NCBI GenBank assembly: GCA_002340985.1
Contig: DDNC01000014.1
Span: 186,049 to 232,606, forward strand
Direction of reading: 5' to 3'
Length of the DNA: 46,558 bases
DNA from: Firmicutes bacterium UBA2530
GTDB taxonomy: Bacteria > Bacillota > Clostridia > Tissierellales > Sedimentibacteraceae
The position numbers and the translations under genes were made by a program. Below, piece by piece: positions 25,101-33,271 of this stretch. The first letter of the stretch is position 1. Every line of letters starts with the position of its first letter. The notes beneath the pieces are model-generated. The model ran no database searches and was not told the DNA's origin. It saw nothing but the letters and a program-made list of their open reading frames with translations.

Positions 25101-25907
25101 ATGGTTATTGTAAAGGCAGTTGGAGTATTGGGATCTTTGGGTATTTTATCAGGGGCTTTGCTGGCAGTGGCTTCAAAGATATTTCATGTTGAAGTTGACC
25201 AGAAGGTTATTGAGGTAAGAAACCTTCTGCCCGGAGCAAATTGCGGTGCGTGCGGCTTTCCGGGATGTGACGGAATGGCTTTGGCAATAGCGGAAGGAAG
25301 AGCACCTGTTAATGGATGCCCTGTTGCAAGCAGTGAAAAGCATCAGCAAATAGCTGATGTTATGGGAACTACAGCAGGAGCTACAGACAAGCAGGTTGCA
25401 CATGTCATGTGTCAGGGCTGCGACAGTGTGGCTACAAAAAAATATGATCATGACGGCGTAAAAGATTGTAAAGCGGCTGCAGCAGTTCAAGGCGGTCCGA
25501 AATCATGTGACAGAGGATGCTTGGGATTTGGAAATTGCGTTGTTGTATGTGACTTTGACGCTATTGAAATAGTGGATGGATTAGCTGTAATAGATAAGGA
25601 AAAATGTACTTCATGCGGTAAATGTATTGAGGAATGCCCCAAGGCGGTAATTGAATTTGTACCTTATAAAAACAATGTTATAGTGGGATGTCACAATAAG
25701 GACTTTGGTAAAGCAGTTAAGGACGTATGTACGGTTGGATGTATCGGATGTAAAATCTGTGAAAAGAACTGTGCGTTTGATGCTATACACGTTACTGACA
25801 ACCTGGCAAAGGTTGATTATGAAAAATGTACACATTGCATGGTATGTGTTCAGAAATGTCCTACAAAAGCAATACAGGGTGATTTGACAGTCGTAGAAAA
25901 GCAATAA
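25101..25907 (+). CDS. rnfB: Rnf complex subunit RnfB (ferredoxin-side iron-sulfur protein)
   Basis: 268 residues. One N-terminal membrane helix, then the Fe-S domain (LPGANCGACGFPGC), then several cysteine clusters: CDRGCLGFGNCVVVC, CTSCGKCIEECP, CIGCKICEKNC and CTHCMVCVQKCP. It accepts electrons from reduced ferredoxin at the cytoplasmic face. The last gene of the operon, followed by a strong terminator. No rnfH or ferredoxin gene is attached; a ferredoxin lies at 35275. Confidence 0.96.
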   Translation: MVIVKAVGVLGSLGILSGALLAVASKIFHVEVDQKVIEVRNLLPGANCGACGFPGCDGMALAIAEGRAPVNGCPVASSEKHQQIADVMGTTAGATDKQVAHVMCQGCDSVATKKYDHDGVKDCKAAAAVQGGPKSCDRGCLGFGNCVVVCDFDAIEIVDGLAVIDKEKCTSCGKCIEECPKAVIEFVPYKNNVIVGCHNKDFGKAVKDVCTVGCIGCKICEKNCAFDAIHVTDNLAKVDYEKCTHCMVCVQKCPTKAIQGDLTVVEKQ

Positions 25908-25927
25908 GAGAATAGAATAATGGAATC

Positions 25928-25954
25928 AAGGCTGTGCTCCTGCACAGCCTTTCG
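25928..25954 (+). terminator. Terminator of the rnf operon
   Basis: A 10-bp perfect stem AAGGCTGTGC (25928-25937) / GCACAGCCTT (25942-25951), loop TCCT. Confidence 0.78.
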
Positions 25955-25990
25955 TATTAATGAAGGATACTGGGTATGTTTTTTAAAATT

Positions 25991-26019
25991 TTGACAAAAA
26001 TAAAAATAAACACTATAAT
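25991..26019 (+). promoter_or_regulatory. Consensus sigma-A promoter of the NAD-salvage pair
   Basis: TTGACA (25991-25996), 17-base spacer, TATAAT (26014-26019): a perfect match to consensus at both boxes and spacing. Confidence 0.9.
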
Positions 26020-26056
26020 GTTGTTGTATTAAATAATAGTTGCAAAGGATGATACT

Positions 26057-26695
26057 ATGAACGCTATTGAAAGAATAGAACAGGAATTGAGCGGGAAAGA
26101 AATTGACCTGAAATCTTTGAATAAAGAAAGAACTGCATTAGTAGTCGTCGATATGGTTATTGGGTTTGTGTACTCCGGAGCATTGGCGTCACCAAGGGTT
26201 GCTGCGATTGTAGATAATATTATTGAACTTAACATGAAGACAAAGGGATATAAAAAGCTGTTCTTTTTAGATACTCATGAAAATGATTCACAGGAATTTT
26301 TAAGCTTCCCCCAGCACTGTGTGACCGGTACAGAAGAAGCTGAGCTTATTCCTGATCTGAAAACAGAATTTTCAGAAGGAGCAGAAACATTTTATATTAA
26401 AAAAAACAGCACAAATGCTTTTCACAGTCCAGGTTTTCAAAAGTGGTTAAGAGAGCACGAGGATGAGGTTGACAATTTTATTATATCAGGGTGTGTAACA
26501 GATATTTGTATCTTGCAGGCGGCGTTGACATTAAAGTCATATTTTAACGAAAAAAATAAAAGCAAGAGAGTTATAGTACCCCAAAATACTACGGAAACAT
26601 ATGATTTTGGTTCACATGACGGCTATCTCATGAATTTGTTTGCACTTTACAATATGCATGTAAGTGGTATAGAGATAGTTGAAAGAATAAATTAG
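26057..26695 (+). CDS. pncA: Nicotinamidase / isochorismatase-family cysteine hydrolase
   Basis: 212 residues. The catalytic triad of the family is visible: Asp in VVVDM, Lys in YIKKNSTNAF and Cys in SGCVTDICI, with DTHEND and FPQHCVTGT giving the metal-binding His region. It deamidates nicotinamide to nicotinate. The next gene, 13 bases on, is nicotinate phosphoribosyltransferase, which fixes the assignment: together they recycle nicotinamide to nicotinate mononucleotide. ATG 26057 follows AAAGGATG. Confidence 0.92.
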   Translation: MNAIERIEQELSGKEIDLKSLNKERTALVVVDMVIGFVYSGALASPRVAAIVDNIIELNMKTKGYKKLFFLDTHENDSQEFLSFPQHCVTGTEEAELIPDLKTEFSEGAETFYIKKNSTNAFHSPGFQKWLREHEDEVDNFIISGCVTDICILQAALTLKSYFNEKNKSKRVIVPQNTTETYDFGSHDGYLMNLFALYNMHVSGIEIVERIN

Positions 26696-26708
26696 CAGGA
26701 GAATATTG

Positions 26709-28187
26709 ATGAAATACAATAATTTCGGTGACAGAAAACTATCCATGCTCATGGATTTTTATGAACTTACAATGGCAAACGGATATTTCGCAAATGGAAT
26801 GAAGGATGAAATAGTTTATTTTGATATGTTTTTCAGAAAAAATCCGGATGGTGCAGGATTTTCAATTGTTGCGGGATTACATCAGGTTATACAGTATATA
26901 CGAGAGTTAAGGTTTTCTGATGATGATATAGAGTATCTGCGAAACAAGAATTTATTCAAAGAGGAATTTCTGCGATACTTAAGAGATTTTAAATTTACAG
27001 GTGATATATATGCCATACCGGAAGGAACTCCGGTATTTCCGGGAGAGCCGCTGATTACGGTGAGAGCAAAGACTATTGATGCACAGCTTATTGAAACGAT
27101 GCTCCTTCTGACTGTAAATCATCAAAGCCTCATTGCAACCAAGGCAAACAGAATTGTGAGGGCGGCAAAAGGAAGACCTATAATGGAATTTGGAGCAAGG
27201 AGGAGCCAGGGATATGATGGTGCAATCTACGGAGGAAGAGCGGCATATATAGGCGGAGTGGTGGGTACAGCTACGACACTTACTGATGAAATGTTCGGAG
27301 TTCCTGCATTGGGTACAATGGCTCATTCATGGGTGCAGATGTTTGAAAGCGAATATGAGGCCTTCAAGGTATATGCAGAAAATTACCCTGATAATTGCAC
27401 ATTTCTCATAGATACATACAATGTAATAAAAAGTGGGATTCCAAATGCCATAAAGGTATTTAAGGATGTGCTGGAGCCCATGGGCAAAAGGCTGAAAGGT
27501 GTGAGGATTGACAGCGGAGACATTGCGTATCTCAGTAAGAAATGCAGAGAAATGCTGAACGCCGAAGGCCTTACGGATTGCAGTATTGTTGCCTCCAACA
27601 GTCTGGATGAATTTATTATTACAGACTTACTTGACCAAGGTGCTGAAAGGGATTCCTTTGGTGTGGGAGAGAGGCTTATAACAGCCAAATCCGAGCCTGT
27701 TTTCGGATGTGTATACAAGCTTGTGGCAAGGGAGCAGGACGGAGAAATAATTCCTAAAATTAAGCTGTCCGAAAATGAAGAAAAAATCACCAACCCCGGA
27801 TATAAAAAGGTATGGAGACTTTATGACAGGAAGACAAATAATCCTATAGCGGATGTTGTCTGCATGCATGACGAAGTGATTGATGACACGAAGCCATACA
27901 CCATATTTGATGAAATACATGTATGGAAAAAGAAAAAAATAACGAATTTTTACGCTAAAAATTTGCAGGTGCCTATATTCATAGATGGTGAATGCGTGTA
28001 TGAATATCCTGATCTTGAAGAAATACGTCAATATTGTAAAAAAGAAGTTGATAATTTATGGAATGAAGTAAAGAGGTTTTTCAATCCTCATAGCTACTAT
28101 GTGGACCTTTCCACAAATCTTTGGAATTGCAAGCAAGATCTCATAAGTCAGTACAGCTTCAAAGATTCTTCCATGCGTTCAGAGTAA
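26709..28187 (+). CDS. pncB: Nicotinate phosphoribosyltransferase
   Basis: 492 residues, the long Firmicute form. It converts nicotinate and PRPP to nicotinate mononucleotide with ATP. Seen: the N-terminal LSMLMDFYELTMANGYF, EFGARRSQGYDGA with the catalytic region, GTMAHSWVQMF, VRIDSGDIAYLSK (PRPP-binding region) and the GVGERLITAKSEP loop. Start at ATG 26709, six bases after AGGAG; the TTG at 26706 is possible. Its position downstream of rnf and behind a strong promoter suggests a high NAD demand. Confidence 0.95.
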   Translation: MKYNNFGDRKLSMLMDFYELTMANGYFANGMKDEIVYFDMFFRKNPDGAGFSIVAGLHQVIQYIRELRFSDDDIEYLRNKNLFKEEFLRYLRDFKFTGDIYAIPEGTPVFPGEPLITVRAKTIDAQLIETMLLLTVNHQSLIATKANRIVRAAKGRPIMEFGARRSQGYDGAIYGGRAAYIGGVVGTATTLTDEMFGVPALGTMAHSWVQMFESEYEAFKVYAENYPDNCTFLIDTYNVIKSGIPNAIKVFKDVLEPMGKRLKGVRIDSGDIAYLSKKCREMLNAEGLTDCSIVASNSLDEFIITDLLDQGAERDSFGVGERLITAKSEPVFGCVYKLVAREQDGEIIPKIKLSENEEKITNPGYKKVWRLYDRKTNNPIADVVCMHDEVIDDTKPYTIFDEIHVWKKKKITNFYAKNLQVPIFIDGECVYEYPDLEEIRQYCKKEVDNLWNEVKRFFNPHSYYVDLSTNLWNCKQDLISQYSFKDSSMRSE

Positions 28188-28231
28188 AACCAAGACCAGT
28201 GAAAACATGTAGTTTTCACTGGTCCTGGTTT
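28187..28231. terminator. Bidirectional terminator between pncB and the CofE-like gene
   Basis: Twenty-base arms with one mismatch, 28187-28206 and 28212-28231, around loop ATGTA. It overlaps the last base of pncB and serves both convergent genes. Confidence 0.78.
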
Positions 28232-28236
28232 ATTTT

Positions 28237-29427
28237 CTATACAGAATAATTGTCAAAATAACCCTGAATGTAAACTATTGGAGTTCCCTTGTCACCGCTT
28301 CCTGAGGTCAGGTCACACAGTGAACCTATGAGATCTGTGAGTCTTCTCGGTGTTGTGCCCTGTGAATCCATGCTGTTTTTCAAGTCAGTGTTTTTATTCT
28401 CAATACTTTTTGTAATGGCGTTTTTAAGCTCTTCTCCCTTTAAGCCGGCAAACTGATTGTCAGCAAGGTATTTAAGCTTTAATTCATTGGGTGTTCCCAG
28501 CAATCCGTCCGTATAGCCGGGAGAAACAACCGGATCTGCAAGCTCCCATATTTTGCCTATAGGGTCCTTGAAGGCTCCGTCCCCGTAAACCATTACCTCT
28601 ATTGTCTTGCCTGTCGCTTCCTTGAGCTTATTTTGAATGTCATTGACAAGCTTCACACAATCCTTAGGGAACAGCTTTACGGTATCCTCTGTTGCCTTGT
28701 TCGAACCCAATAATCCGTATTCCGAGTTGTATCCGCTTCCGTTTACCGAGGATGTCATTATATCGTCCAATCCGAATACCTTTCTTGCTCCTGCGGCTTT
28801 CAACAGCCTTTTGCTTCTTTGTCTTGTGTGTATGTCACACGTCAATACACAGTCTGTATATTTCAATATGCTTGTGGGGTTGTTTGATAGAATTACTTCC
28901 GCTTCAGCGCCGCTTTCTCTGATTATCTGAGAATAATACTCAATGTAGTCAACTCCGGTGAAGATGTGGCTGGTGTCCTTGAAGAGCTTTCTGAATTCCT
29001 TTTCAGTGAGTACATCCTTCCATGGATTTATTTCGGCCTCGTCAAGCATATCATAATCTACAAAAGAATTTCCGACTTCATCGGAAGGGTAGCTCAGCAT
29101 CAGATATACCTTCTTGAATGCTTTGGCAATACCTTTCAGGCATATTGAAAATCTGTTCCTGCTCAATATGGGAAAAATCAACCCTACAGTATCAGTTTCG
29201 AATTTTTGCTTAACATCATATGCAATAGCTTCTATGCTGGCATAGTTGCTTTGTGCTCTTGCGACGACCGATTCTGTAATTGCAACTATATCCTTGTCTC
29301 TTAATGAAAAACCCTCTGCTGCTGAGGCTTTTAATACTGAATCAACTGTTATTTGAGATATATTATCGCCAGAGCTTACTATAGGAGCCCTTAATCCTCT
29401 GACTACAGTTCCGACTAATCTATCCAT
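28237..29427 (-). CDS. F420-0:gamma-L-glutamyl ligase-like protein (CofE family)
   Basis: 396 residues with a CofE/FbiB-type F420 ligase domain: VVRGLRAPIVSSGDN near the start, DKDIVAITESVVARAQ, LTCDIHTRQRSK, and VMVYGDGAFKDPIGKIWELADPV near the centre. CofE adds glutamate to coenzyme F420-0, but Firmicutes of this kind usually lack F420 and no other cof gene is here. The family exists widely in Clostridia under this name without proof. It probably ligates an amino acid to another substrate. The start ATG at 29427 is preceded by AAGGAG. Single gene, convergent with pncB. Confidence 0.82.
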   Translation of the reverse strand: MDRLVGTVVRGLRAPIVSSGDNISQITVDSVLKASAAEGFSLRDKDIVAITESVVARAQSNYASIEAIAYDVKQKFETDTVGLIFPILSRNRFSICLKGIAKAFKKVYLMLSYPSDEVGNSFVDYDMLDEAEINPWKDVLTEKEFRKLFKDTSHIFTGVDYIEYYSQIIRESGAEAEVILSNNPTSILKYTDCVLTCDIHTRQRSKRLLKAAGARKVFGLDDIMTSSVNGSGYNSEYGLLGSNKATEDTVKLFPKDCVKLVNDIQNKLKEATGKTIEVMVYGDGAFKDPIGKIWELADPVVSPGYTDGLLGTPNELKLKYLADNQFAGLKGEELKNAITKSIENKNTDLKNSMDSQGTTPRRLTDLIGSLCDLTSGSGDKGTPIVYIQGYFDNYSV

Positions 29428-29567
29428 TTTTTTCTCCTTAAAATATGTATTTATTAATTCTATATTTTATATTATAATACATTTATACCTCTAAGTAAAT
29501 TTAAAATATATATGATTTGTTCATTATGTGCGGGGTAAAAATAGAGTATGAAGCTAAGGGGGATATT

Positions 29568-30137
29568 ATGTATTTTCCTAAGATAGGAATGAGGAACATT
29601 AAAACCTCAATGTCAGTATTTCTTTGTCTTTTGTTTTTTCACATATTTAACAGGGATAATGCCATACACGCATGTATTGCGGCAGTGATTTGCATGCAGA
29701 ATACAATAGTGGACTCATTCAAGAGAGGGAGAGAAAGAGTAATCGGAACAATTATCGGTGGAATTGCCGGAGCTCTTGTATTATTTATAGTTACAACATT
29801 CAGACATGAAAATATGTTAATATTCATAATTCCTTTGGGAATCGTTATATTGATTGAGATATGTGTATCAATCGATATGAAGCAGTCTGTTGTTATATGC
29901 TGCGTTGTATACCTGGGAATTTTAATTACAATGGACTATGACTCGGGATATATTATGTATACTTTTAACAGAGTGCTTGATACCACAATAGGCATCATGA
30001 TTGCTCTGATTGTGAATAAATATATGAATTTGCCGAATGGTTTAAAGAATATTTTTAAGGCTCCAAAGGAGCATGAAATAAAGGCTGGAGGCAGTGAAAA
30101 TGCTGCGTCTGCAGCAGAGGATGACAAAAAAGATTAA
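29568..30137 (+). CDS. FUSC/aromatic-acid-exporter-like membrane protein
   Basis: 189 residues with about five hydrophobic segments and a hydrophilic Ala/Glu-rich C-terminal tail (GGSENAASAAEDDKKD). The GMRNIKTSMSVFLCL start and FKRGRERVIGTIIGGIAGALV are typical of the ArAE/FUSC N-terminal membrane domain. The usual cytoplasmic C-terminal half is missing, as in many Firmicute members. ATG 29568 follows AAGGGGGAT; an in-frame ATG at 29517 has no ribosome site. Substrate unknown. Confidence 0.78.
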   Translation: MYFPKIGMRNIKTSMSVFLCLLFFHIFNRDNAIHACIAAVICMQNTIVDSFKRGRERVIGTIIGGIAGALVLFIVTTFRHENMLIFIIPLGIVILIEICVSIDMKQSVVICCVVYLGILITMDYDSGYIMYTFNRVLDTTIGIMIALIVNKYMNLPNGLKNIFKAPKEHEIKAGGSENAASAAEDDKKD

Positions 30138-30255
30138 ATCAAAAAAATTTATTATTGACAACACCTTCAATGTAATGTAATGTATGAAATGTTATCATAG
30201 CATAAAAACAGGGACAACTTCATAAAATTAAAAAAAGGATTGAGGAGGTTGTTCA

Positions 30256-30525
30256 GTGGGCGTATCAGACGTGGGGATTATATTGGCCTATTCGGCCGGA
30301 ATTATGCTGATATTCATGGTGTCATGGATTTTTGTGAAACCGCTTAAGTTTTTAGGCAGATTGGTATTAAATTCAATTTTAGGGGCACTGTTTCTGGTGA
30401 TTTTCAATTATTTCGGTCAATACACCGGTGTTCATATCGGCGTAAACGAAATAACAGCACTGCTGCTTGGCACGCTGGGAGTACCAGGATTCGTGGCTAT
30501 TTTAGCGGCAAAGCTTCTGATTTAG
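30256..30525 (+). CDS. bofA: Pro-sigma-K processing inhibitor BofA
   Basis: 89 residues, small membrane protein with two to three hydrophobic helices. The VKPLKFLGRLVLNSILGALFLVIFN core and the C-terminal NEITALLLGTLGVPGFVAIL are the BofA signature. In Bacillus it holds SpoIVFB inactive together with SpoIVFA until engulfment; the SpoIVFA/B-like pair is at 8.9-10.1 kb. Start is GTG 30256, seven bases after GAGGAGG. Confidence 0.9.
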   Translation: MGVSDVGIILAYSAGIMLIFMVSWIFVKPLKFLGRLVLNSILGALFLVIFNYFGQYTGVHIGVNEITALLLGTLGVPGFVAILAAKLLI

Positions 30526-30552
30526 CAATTTTTGCGCGAAAATGAATTTTTA

Positions 30553-30582
30553 TTGGACAACAAATTGCTGCTGTTATATAAT
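30553..30582 (+). promoter_or_regulatory. Sigma-A promoter of the 43-residue membrane peptide gene
   Basis: TTGGAC (30553-30558), 18-base spacer, TATAAT (30577-30582). A short hairpin AATAAG/CTTATT lies in the leader (about 30601-30617). Confidence 0.55.
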
Positions 30583-30637
30583 GTAGTAAGCGCCGGAGGA
30601 AATAAGAGGTGCTTATTATACTAACAGAGGGTACATT

Positions 30638-30769
30638 ATGTGGATAGAATATATTGTTCTTTTTTCAATAGTAGCTATGGTTTTTTCCATAATGATTGTT
30701 TTAATTGTAGAAACAGTACACACCACTAAAAGTATTTCAAGAAAAAGAAACAATAACTTCAGCAAGTGA
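30638..30769 (+). CDS. 43-residue single-span membrane protein
   Basis: ATG 30638 to TGA 30767-30769. The product has a short start (MWIEY), one hydrophobic span of about 22 residues rich in Val, Ile, Met and Phe, then a basic, polar tail (TTKSISRKRNNNFSK), so an N-out/C-in topology is expected. AGAGGG lies six bases before the ATG and it has its own promoter. No family recognised. It stands alone between bofA and speA. Confidence 0.6.
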   Translation: MWIEYIVLFSIVAMVFSIMIVLIVETVHTTKSISRKRNNNFSK

Positions 30770-30876
30770 CTGCCAAGGCAGTAACATTATAAAAAAGGAG
30801 ATGAGTACTAATCCCAATATGCAGCGATAAATTCTGATTGAATTTATTTAAGTATCAAATTAACGGGAGATAAACA

Positions 30877-32307
30877 ATGAAGAAACTTAATATTATTTCG
30901 GGGATTAAACAGTATCGAAGTGAAGTAGATACAAACTTTCACATGCCTGGTCATAAAGGTAAAAGCGGCATTTTAGAAGAAATAGGCAACAATCTTAATT
31001 TTTATGACATTACGGAAACACTAGGTACAGATAATTTACATTATCCCACAGGTTTTTTAAAGGATGCTATGGATTATATATCTCAGTCCTACGGCGCCAA
31101 AAAATCGTACATGGTCGTTAACGGGACATCTTGTGGTATCATATCGGCTATAATGGCATGTACTAACCCCGGAGATAAAATAATTGTGCAGAGAGACTGT
31201 CACAAATCCGTTTATAACGCCTGTATATTAGGAGATTTAAAGTTACATTATCTATATCCGGAATTCAATAAAAAGCATGGCCTGAATTTCAGCATAAGCC
31301 TGGAAAAATTAGAGCAGATGCTGATAGATAATCCGGATGTAAAAATGGTTGTATTGACATATCCTACTTTCTACGGTATCTGTTTTGATGTTAAGAAAGC
31401 TGCGGAAATTGTTCATAAATATGATAAAATTCTTATGATTGATGAAGCTCACGGCTCGCACTTGCATTTCTGCAAGGATTTATTGCCGCCGTCGGCAGAG
31501 AGCTCAGGAGCAGATATTGTTACCCAAAGTACGCATAAAACACTCCCGTGCATGACACAGGGATCGCTTCTGCACATTTGCTCTGACAAAGTTGACAGAA
31601 GCAATATAGAAGCTATGCTAAGGATGCTTCAGACAACGTCGCCGTCATACATCTTAATGGCATCCATTGAAAACGCCGTTAACTGGATGAATGAGAACGG
31701 AGAGGAAAGGCTGAAGAGAAATATTGAAGTGTTCAAAAGAAGAACCTTGGAGCTAAGAAATATGGGAATCAATGTGCTGGAGGATGATTTCCTCATCAGT
31801 GAAGGCTGCTACGATTTTGATGCTACAAGGGCTGTTATCAGCATGAGCGAACTTGGAATAACGGGAACAGAGCTCCAAGAGATTCTAAGATATAAATATA
31901 AAATACAGATGGAATTTGCCGACCTTCAGTACACTGTGGGATATATTACGGCAACAGATGAAATTGAAGATATAGACAGATTGTTTGATGCTGTGAAGGA
32001 AATTTATCTTGAGGAAAGCCAAAGTAAGGAAAAGAGAGAAATTATTCAGATTGAAGCTTTTCCTCAGCTGCAGCACGAAAGAAAGATGCGCAAGGCATTT
32101 TATGCTGAAAATGAGCTGATAAGTATGGACGATGCAATAGGCAGGACTGCTGCTGAATTTATCATCCCATATCCGCCGGGAATTCCGCTGGTTTGCCCCG
32201 GAGAAATAATCATTCAGGATACTATAGATTATGTTAAGGTAATGCTTGAGAACAGCATTGCAGTAAACGGTGTTGATAAAAATAATAAGGTGAGAGTTGT
32301 TAAATGA
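30877..32307 (+). CDS. speA: Orn/Lys/Arg decarboxylase-family PLP enzyme (SpeA/YaaO type)
   Basis: 476 residues. Seen: FHMPGHKG near the start, NGTSCGI, MIDEAHGSHL with the PLP Asp, STHKTLPCMTQG with the PLP lysine, and the C-terminal PYPPGIPLVCPGE signature. In Bacillus the relative SpeA is an arginine decarboxylase for polyamines; YaaO is the paralogue beside tmk. Its place directly before tmk (four-base overlap) matches yaaO, so the substrate, arginine or lysine, is open. ATG follows CGGGAG. Confidence 0.87.
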   Translation: MKKLNIISGIKQYRSEVDTNFHMPGHKGKSGILEEIGNNLNFYDITETLGTDNLHYPTGFLKDAMDYISQSYGAKKSYMVVNGTSCGIISAIMACTNPGDKIIVQRDCHKSVYNACILGDLKLHYLYPEFNKKHGLNFSISLEKLEQMLIDNPDVKMVVLTYPTFYGICFDVKKAAEIVHKYDKILMIDEAHGSHLHFCKDLLPPSAESSGADIVTQSTHKTLPCMTQGSLLHICSDKVDRSNIEAMLRMLQTTSPSYILMASIENAVNWMNENGEERLKRNIEVFKRRTLELRNMGINVLEDDFLISEGCYDFDATRAVISMSELGITGTELQEILRYKYKIQMEFADLQYTVGYITATDEIEDIDRLFDAVKEIYLEESQSKEKREIIQIEAFPQLQHERKMRKAFYAENELISMDDAIGRTAAEFIIPYPPGIPLVCPGEIIIQDTIDYVKVMLENSIAVNGVDKNNKVRVVK

Positions 32308-32915
32308 AAGGAATATTCATAGTATTAGAAGGTCCGGACGGTTCCGGCAAAAGTACAATGGCTAAAAAAATAGGCGATTACTTTACCGGCAGGGGAAGAG
32401 AAATAGAGTTTACCAGAGAGCCCGGCGGAACTGTAATAAGCGAAAAGATAAGAGAGCTTATTCTGGACAATAATAATACTGAAATGGATTACAGGACTGA
32501 AGCTTTGCTGTATGCTGCGGCAAGGGCTCAGCTCGTTTCCGAAAAGATAAAGCCGTGGCTGGACGAAGGCAGGATAGTAATAAGTGAGAGATTCGTTTAT
32601 TCAAGCTTTGTTTACCAGGGCATAGGCAGGCATCTTGGCGTTGATGAGATAAAAAAAATCAATGATTTTGCCACTGTAGGGGTCAGGCCTGATATGGTGC
32701 TTCTCCTTGATGTCAATCCGGAGAAGGGCCTGAGCAGAAAATTAAATATTGACGGGGGAGATAGGCTTGAGAATGAAGCTGTTGCATTTCATAAAGAAGT
32801 GTATGAAGGATATAAAAAGCTCAGCACGATCTTCCCTGAAATCAAAACAATAAATGCTGAAAGAACTATTGATGAAATATTTTGCGATATAATGGCAATA
32901 ATTAACTCAATGTGA
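32304..32915 (+). CDS. tmk: Thymidylate kinase
   Basis: 203 residues; phosphorylates dTMP to dTDP. P-loop GPDGSGKST, FTREPGGT (nucleoside-binding loop), and ISERFVYSSFVYQG, the usual DR(Y/F) motif with Glu in place of Asp. Part of the conserved Firmicute run with speA/yaaO upstream and darA, holB and ricT downstream; overlaps speA by four bases. Confidence 0.95.
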   Translation: MKGIFIVLEGPDGSGKSTMAKKIGDYFTGRGREIEFTREPGGTVISEKIRELILDNNNTEMDYRTEALLYAAARAQLVSEKIKPWLDEGRIVISERFVYSSFVYQGIGRHLGVDEIKKINDFATVGVRPDMVLLLDVNPEKGLSRKLNIDGGDRLENEAVAFHKEVYEGYKKLSTIFPEIKTINAERTIDEIFCDIMAIINSM

Positions 32916-32930
32916 GAAGGAGGAATTTAT

Positions 32931-33263
32931 ATGAAATCAATAACTGCCATAGTACAGAATGACGATGCTAACAAGCTGATATCTGCTTTGAGAGAGAATG
33001 GATTTTCTTCAACAAAGATGTCATCAACAGGAGGCTTCCTGAGCTCAGGAAACACAACCATAATATCTCTTGTTGAGGATGACAGAGTTGATGAGGAAAT
33101 AGAAATTATCAGAAAAATATGCAAGACGAAGAAGAAAATTACGGCAGCCATACCTCCAAGTTCATTTAGCACGGTAGGTGGATATTTGCCACAGACAATT
33201 GAAGTTACTGTGGGCGGGGCTGTTGTCTTTGTAACTAACGTTGAACGATTTGAAAAAATTTAG
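32931..33263 (+). CDS. darA: Cyclic-di-AMP receptor DarA/PstA (PII-like)
   Basis: 110 residues of the YaaQ/PstA family, a PII-like trimer that binds c-di-AMP. The TGGFLSSGNTT segment and GYLPQTIEVTVGGAVVFV are diagnostic. A strong AGGAGG site precedes ATG 32931. Standard position between tmk and holB. The downstream partner of DarA is unknown in most species. Confidence 0.93.
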   Translation: MKSITAIVQNDDANKLISALRENGFSSTKMSSTGGFLSSGNTTIISLVEDDRVDEEIEIIRKICKTKKKITAAIPPSSFSTVGGYLPQTIEVTVGGAVVFVTNVERFEKI

Positions 33264-33271
33264 GTGATAAA

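Noticed and set aside
30196..30204. CATAGCATA before bofA as a sigma-E or sigma-K promoter
   Set aside because: No matching -35 element at the required spacing.
30801..30830. A nine-codon upstream frame before speA
   Set aside because: The ribosome site abuts the ATG with no spacing, so translation is unlikely.
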